Shown: positions 60,991 to 64,000 of the stretch, piece after piece
Position numbering within the stretch: the stretch's first letter is position 1
Layout of the letters: every line of letters starts with the position of its first letter
DNA from: Lobosporangium transversale
Lineage: Eukaryota > Mortierellomycota > Mortierellomycetes > Mortierellales > Mortierellaceae
Reading direction: 5' to 3'
Length of the DNA stretch: 64,000 nt
NCBI RefSeq assembly: GCF_002105155.1
Contig: NW_019029004.1
Span: 496,001 to 560,000 of the forward strand
Position numbers and translations under genes: made by a program
The notes under the pieces: model-generated
The model's database searches: none
Told to the model about the DNA's origin: nothing
What the model saw: only the letters and a program-made list of their open reading frames with translations

Positions 60991-61138
60991 ACAACAACAA
61001 CAACAGCAATCGGAATCACATTTACATTCACATTCTTCACGGTCCTCAGCTGGAGCATCACATCATTATCACTCTCAGTCCTCATCACCATCTAAGGATA
61101 ATAATACAAGTAGATCTTCCAGCAAACAAAGGCGTTAG
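58243..61138 (+). CDS. PolyQ coiled-coil protein of unknown family
   Basis: Seven exons give 708 aa: 58243-58276, 58453-59088, 59201-59331, 59442-59537, 59647-59763, 59875-59946 and 60098-61138. After a Ser/Gln repeat comes a conserved-looking patch LSHIFEKIRKQVIEWGEDAN and WKIDVFLLPNE. Exons 3-7 form a charged coiled coil (AIRQLREQQDLLSQAMQDL, RDAEARLDVERRILEQDALV, IRDVHSQLEAGTRLIRDRYQ), then a His/Arg-rich segment. A basic, Ser-rich tail holds 51 consecutive Gln. I do not recognise it; a nuclear or RNA-related scaffold is a guess from composition. Exon 1 is weak. Only a GC donor after 58276 keeps phase, and the safer start is the ATG at 58479, giving 688 aa. It ends convergent with the Zn2Cys6 regulator. 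Confidence 0.68.
60857..61009 (+). repeat. CAA/CAG tract encoding 51 Gln
   Basis: The run mixes CAG and CAA codons without interruption and lies in the last exon of the coiled-coil protein. The mix of codons argues against recent pure-CAG expansion and for selection on the glutamine run itself. Confidence 0.95.
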
Positions 61139-61357
61139 TTAATGAACAAGGATAATGAAAAGAAGGAAAGAAAAGAAGATAGAAGAAAATCGTGATCATA
61201 ACGTTGTTCTCTAAAGCTCTTTATAAAAAAGATAAATTCTTCAAAGTGTATATTAAATATATTATTTATAATATCAATCGATTATCGATCTACAATGATC
61301 TTTGTCTTCATCTTTGAAAGACGAAAAAAAAAAAAAAAAAAATAGTAGATGGAAGAT

Positions 61358-61388
<31 letters not shown>

Positions 61389-61413
61389 AGTGCATTATAT
61401 ATATCTTTGGACA

Positions 61414-63120
61414 CTATGACAAAATTGGCAAAAAGTTCCCTACAATTGCTAGAGGGATATCGAAAATATCTCTCTTAATGGTAAAACAGAACGTACAGGG
61501 CACTACTCGGTTCGTTGGACTCAAGAGAATACATGTCGTCATCACTGTCTGCTCCGTGTTTTCGAACGCGTGTGTCGAGAATTTTTCCCAATACTCTACT
61601 GCTGATTGATTATCCATCAGCTCGTAAATGTATGTTTTCTTGCCCACAAGCTGATCTCGTCCCCATTGTGTCAATAAAGAAAACTCTTTTCCCACAAGTG
61701 CAATCTCTCCTGTACGACGCCATACTACTGTGGGTGTCCCTGAGAAACTAATTAGCTTTTCAAATTCCTAGATTTAAACAGTGGTATTAAATAGCATTAG
61801 TGATAATAGCATAGTCAGAAAGAATTGAACATTCATATCGCTTAAGCTTGTGATTTAGTAGCATAAAGTATCAAGATTCCGAATAAATAAATAAAAAAAA
61901 AAAAATAAAATAAATAAAATAAAAAAAAAAAAAAAAAAAAAAAAAAAACTTACAAGGATTGTGCGCTGAAAACATTTTTCCATAAAAATAAGATCTTCTG
62001 GCGTCAGGTTCATGATCAATGCGATAAACGATGGTCGGAACATGGCCATCGCCCTACAGATACGCATCATCTCTTCCTTATCCATCCTGTGTAGCCGCAG
62101 GATTTGCAAGCATAAGCAGAAATGTTTTAATCAAGATGTCAACCTCGCTTTCTCAGGACGAGCAAACAAAAGCTTCACACCCTTACCGTTCACGGACGTA
62201 TCGCAAAAGATAATGGAAGCCGTCGGTATAATTAAACGGTTGCTTTGTATTGGCATAGACATTCTCAGGTGTATTGCTTGGAAATTTGCGTTTGCTCACC
62301 CTCGTTGTAGTAGTATGTTGAAATGGTGATGTGGTATTTGTAGGGTTGGCAGTCGATGCGCCAGGTCCCAACAACCCAGCTGCACCATTAGAAGCGACAT
62401 TATTATTGCTATTATTACCATTGGTGATGCTATTATGAGCTGGTGCGCCGCCATTGGACATGGCCCCTGTTATACTAGATCCATCTGTCCCTGTTCCCGA
62501 CCTAGCGCCCGCTGCCGCTGCCGCTGTCGCCATCACCCCTTGAGCGGCTAGGGCTTTTTGAAGCTGGTTATTGTTAGCCAAACTAGCCATGGCATCTAAA
62601 CCCCCCTGCCGTTGCCAATTCTCCACAATCGATAGGTCCGACATTGGATTGAGATCTGCTGTTGGCGAAGAGAGCATTGTCGAGATGATTGAGTACTCCA
62701 AATTGACTGCTTCAGATCCAAACCCGTAATCAGATGTCATTGGAAAGCCAAAGATCGCATTGGCGTCTGTCAACGTGGCTACGGAGAATAAAAACCCCAC
62801 ATGACTCGGGTCAGTAACATGATCACCAGATTTCATTTCTCAAGTCGGTATTCTGAGGTGATCATATGCAGATAAGGCGTTTTTCAATACAATTTCTACA
62901 CTTTTAATACCTTGTCGCTGTTGCTGGTCCTGATCTGTCATGAGCTGATGATTTATTGTTGAAAGGTCTGTACTAGGTCCACTCTGGGTAGCCTGCGCTG
63001 ATTGCTCAGCAGCCAGCTGCTGAGCGTCATATGCATCCTGAAGATACTTGGCCTTTTTCCTAACACCATCTGCACATGTTGAAGCTAAATCGCGCTTTAT
63101 GCATCGTTGACAAGGCCGAG
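61414..63120 (-). CDS. AcuK/ERT1-type Zn2Cys6 regulator, N-terminus not found
   Basis: AcuK and Ert1 activate gluconeogenic genes in fungi. Four exons join in phase: 63120-62911, 62778-62187, 62086-61954 and 61767-61414, giving 428 visible residues. The first visible exon carries the second half of the zinc cluster, [15 protein letters not shown], then [13 protein letters not shown]. It is followed by [55 protein letters not shown] and a PAS-like end with [18 protein letters not shown] and [18 protein letters not shown]. These are signature blocks of the family. The first three cysteines must lie in an upstream exon. I searched both obvious frames to the window edge without finding C-x2-C-x6-C, so the gene probably starts beyond 64000 or has a longer intron. 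A tracts fill introns (61921-61948, 63390-63417). Confidence 0.85.
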
Positions 63121-64000
63121 CTAATGATAAAAGGAGCGTTCAAAACAGAATACATGTTGCATGGTTATATTAGCAAACTAAGTATAGTTTTCCTTGACAG
63201 AGGCCGAGACGCCCAAGTTTCCCGATCCATTTGCTTTGCTTTTTTTGACTCATGCCTACAAGAACAGAGCATGACCCACAAGTAAACAAAGAAAATATAA
63301 ATTTCATAGATGGCTGTTAGACCATCTCCTTTTGACCTCAAACATGTGTATATCTGACTGTTTGAATCAGAGTAATTTTTCTGAGCAGGAAAAAAAAAAA
63401 AAAAAAAAAAAAAAAAAGAATATGAAGAAAAGAGTGGCAAAAGAGATAAAGGAAATAGAATTTGAAAAATGGCCAATATCACGGTATTGCCTCCTGCAAT
63501 TGCTCACAAACTCAATACAGCTACAGGACGGCTTTTCTGCGTCAACCATTGTCCAGCCATTCCGCCCAATGTGCTTTGAAGGATAAAAAGGAAAAGGTAC
63601 TTTAGGGAGGAGTTCATGAGATTGTTGCTGTTATTGCTGTTGCTGTTTGTTTTTGTACTGTGGCTAATTGATCCGCTCCTTGGATACATAATCACATACA
63701 GATACACAGGGGCACATATCGTCGCACACACAGGTGGACGTAAAATACTCCTGCTGTGTCCCTCGCACTGATCCCAGGCGCCATGATGCTATCCATGCTC
63801 TTCCATATCAGGGAAAAATAAAAAATAAAAATGAAAACATCGAGTTTCAATGAAGGCTACGCCATGTTAAAATAGCCAACGATGTCCTTTGTATGTTGAT
63901 TGTAATTAAATCTTTTTGCAAATATCTGTTTGACTGTGGGTTTGCGGAGGAAAAAAGACACTCTCCACTTCTGCGGCTTTGGTTGATAATTGTCACTGAG
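63121..64000. other. Region upstream of the regulator's zinc-cluster exon
   Basis: It probably contains a long intron and perhaps an N-terminal exon of the AcuK/ERT1-type gene. A minus-strand Ser/Asn-rich stretch (about 63600-63680) looks like transcription-factor N-terminal sequence but could not be joined in phase to the zinc cluster. An A tract lies at 63390-63417. Nothing else is recognisable. Confidence 0.4.

Noticed and set aside
60759-61091. Val/Ala-rich minus-strand frame
   Set aside because: Reverse reading of the CAA/CAG tract.
63165-63482. Minus-strand frame with a few Cys, tested as the missing half of the zinc cluster
   Set aside because: The cysteine spacing does not match C-x2-C-x6-C, and a T tract interrupts it.
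1-64000. tRNA, rRNA, transposon or CRISPR elements
   Set aside because: No B-box-like tRNA core, rRNA segment, transposase, reverse transcriptase or spaced direct-repeat array was seen by eye. A covariance-model scan would be the decisive test.

Overview
The window is nuclear DNA from a fungus. It carries 20 protein-coding genes that I can support: 18 are complete and one at each edge is partial. Most are split by short GT-AG introns, and the exon models below were checked for reading phase at every junction. The gene set points to an early-diverging fungus, most likely Mortierellomycota: a UDP-glucose dehydrogenase, animal-like JMJD4, NOPCHAP1 and BRAT1 homologues, an AIG1/GIMAP GTPase, an ADP1-type ABCG transporter and an AcuK/ERT1-type regulator, all in proteins rich in Ser, Gln and Asn repeats. 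The genus is an inference; no rRNA or tRNA gene was seen.

Layout. 1-4.3 kb: two minus-strand membrane proteins of unknown family, the first cut by the window edge. 6.0-8.3 kb: UDP-glucose 6-dehydrogenase (minus), then about 2.8 kb without a gene. 11.0-13.3 kb: divergent pair, spliceosomal SmE (minus) and APC11 (plus). 13.4-16.4 kb: divergent pair, JMJD4 hydroxylase (minus) and CHORD/CS Hsp90 co-chaperone (plus). 16.7-21.8 kb: PX/SNARE protein Vam7 and a MYPT-like ankyrin protein (both minus). 23.2-29.2 kb: twin-CX9C protein (plus), then nucleoporin Nup107/Nup84 (minus) divergent from COX18 (plus). 29.4-32.5 kb: NOPCHAP1-like chaperone (minus) divergent from seryl-tRNA synthetase (plus). 33.1-38.8 kb: AIG1-type GTPase and mitoferrin (plus). 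39.2-41.1 kb: cystathionine beta-lyase (minus). 42.1-45.9 kb: BRAT1-like HEAT protein (plus). 46.0-47.6 kb: single-pass Pro/Gly-rich surface protein (minus). 49.7-52.4 kb: PNPOx-FNR fusion oxidoreductase (plus). 52.6-57.2 kb: 11-exon ABCG transporter (minus). 58.2-61.1 kb: polyQ coiled-coil protein (plus). 61.4-63.1 kb: AcuK/ERT1-type Zn2Cys6 regulator (minus, N-terminus not found).

The genes are mostly unlinked housekeeping functions (splicing, cell cycle, translation, ribosome and snoRNP assembly, nuclear pore, vacuole fusion, mitochondrial biogenesis and iron), arranged as compact divergent or convergent pairs rather than a cluster. I see no transposon, CRISPR array or operon.

The most distinctive feature of the DNA is a very high density of pure A or T tracts, 20-34 bases long. 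They lie in introns and gaps in both orientations, sometimes touch a stop codon and sometimes supply the splice acceptor. The most interesting proteins are the BRAT1-like protein ending in Cys-Tyr, the PNPOx-FNR fusion, the MYPT-like protein with an RVTF motif, and the fungal AIG1-type GTPase.
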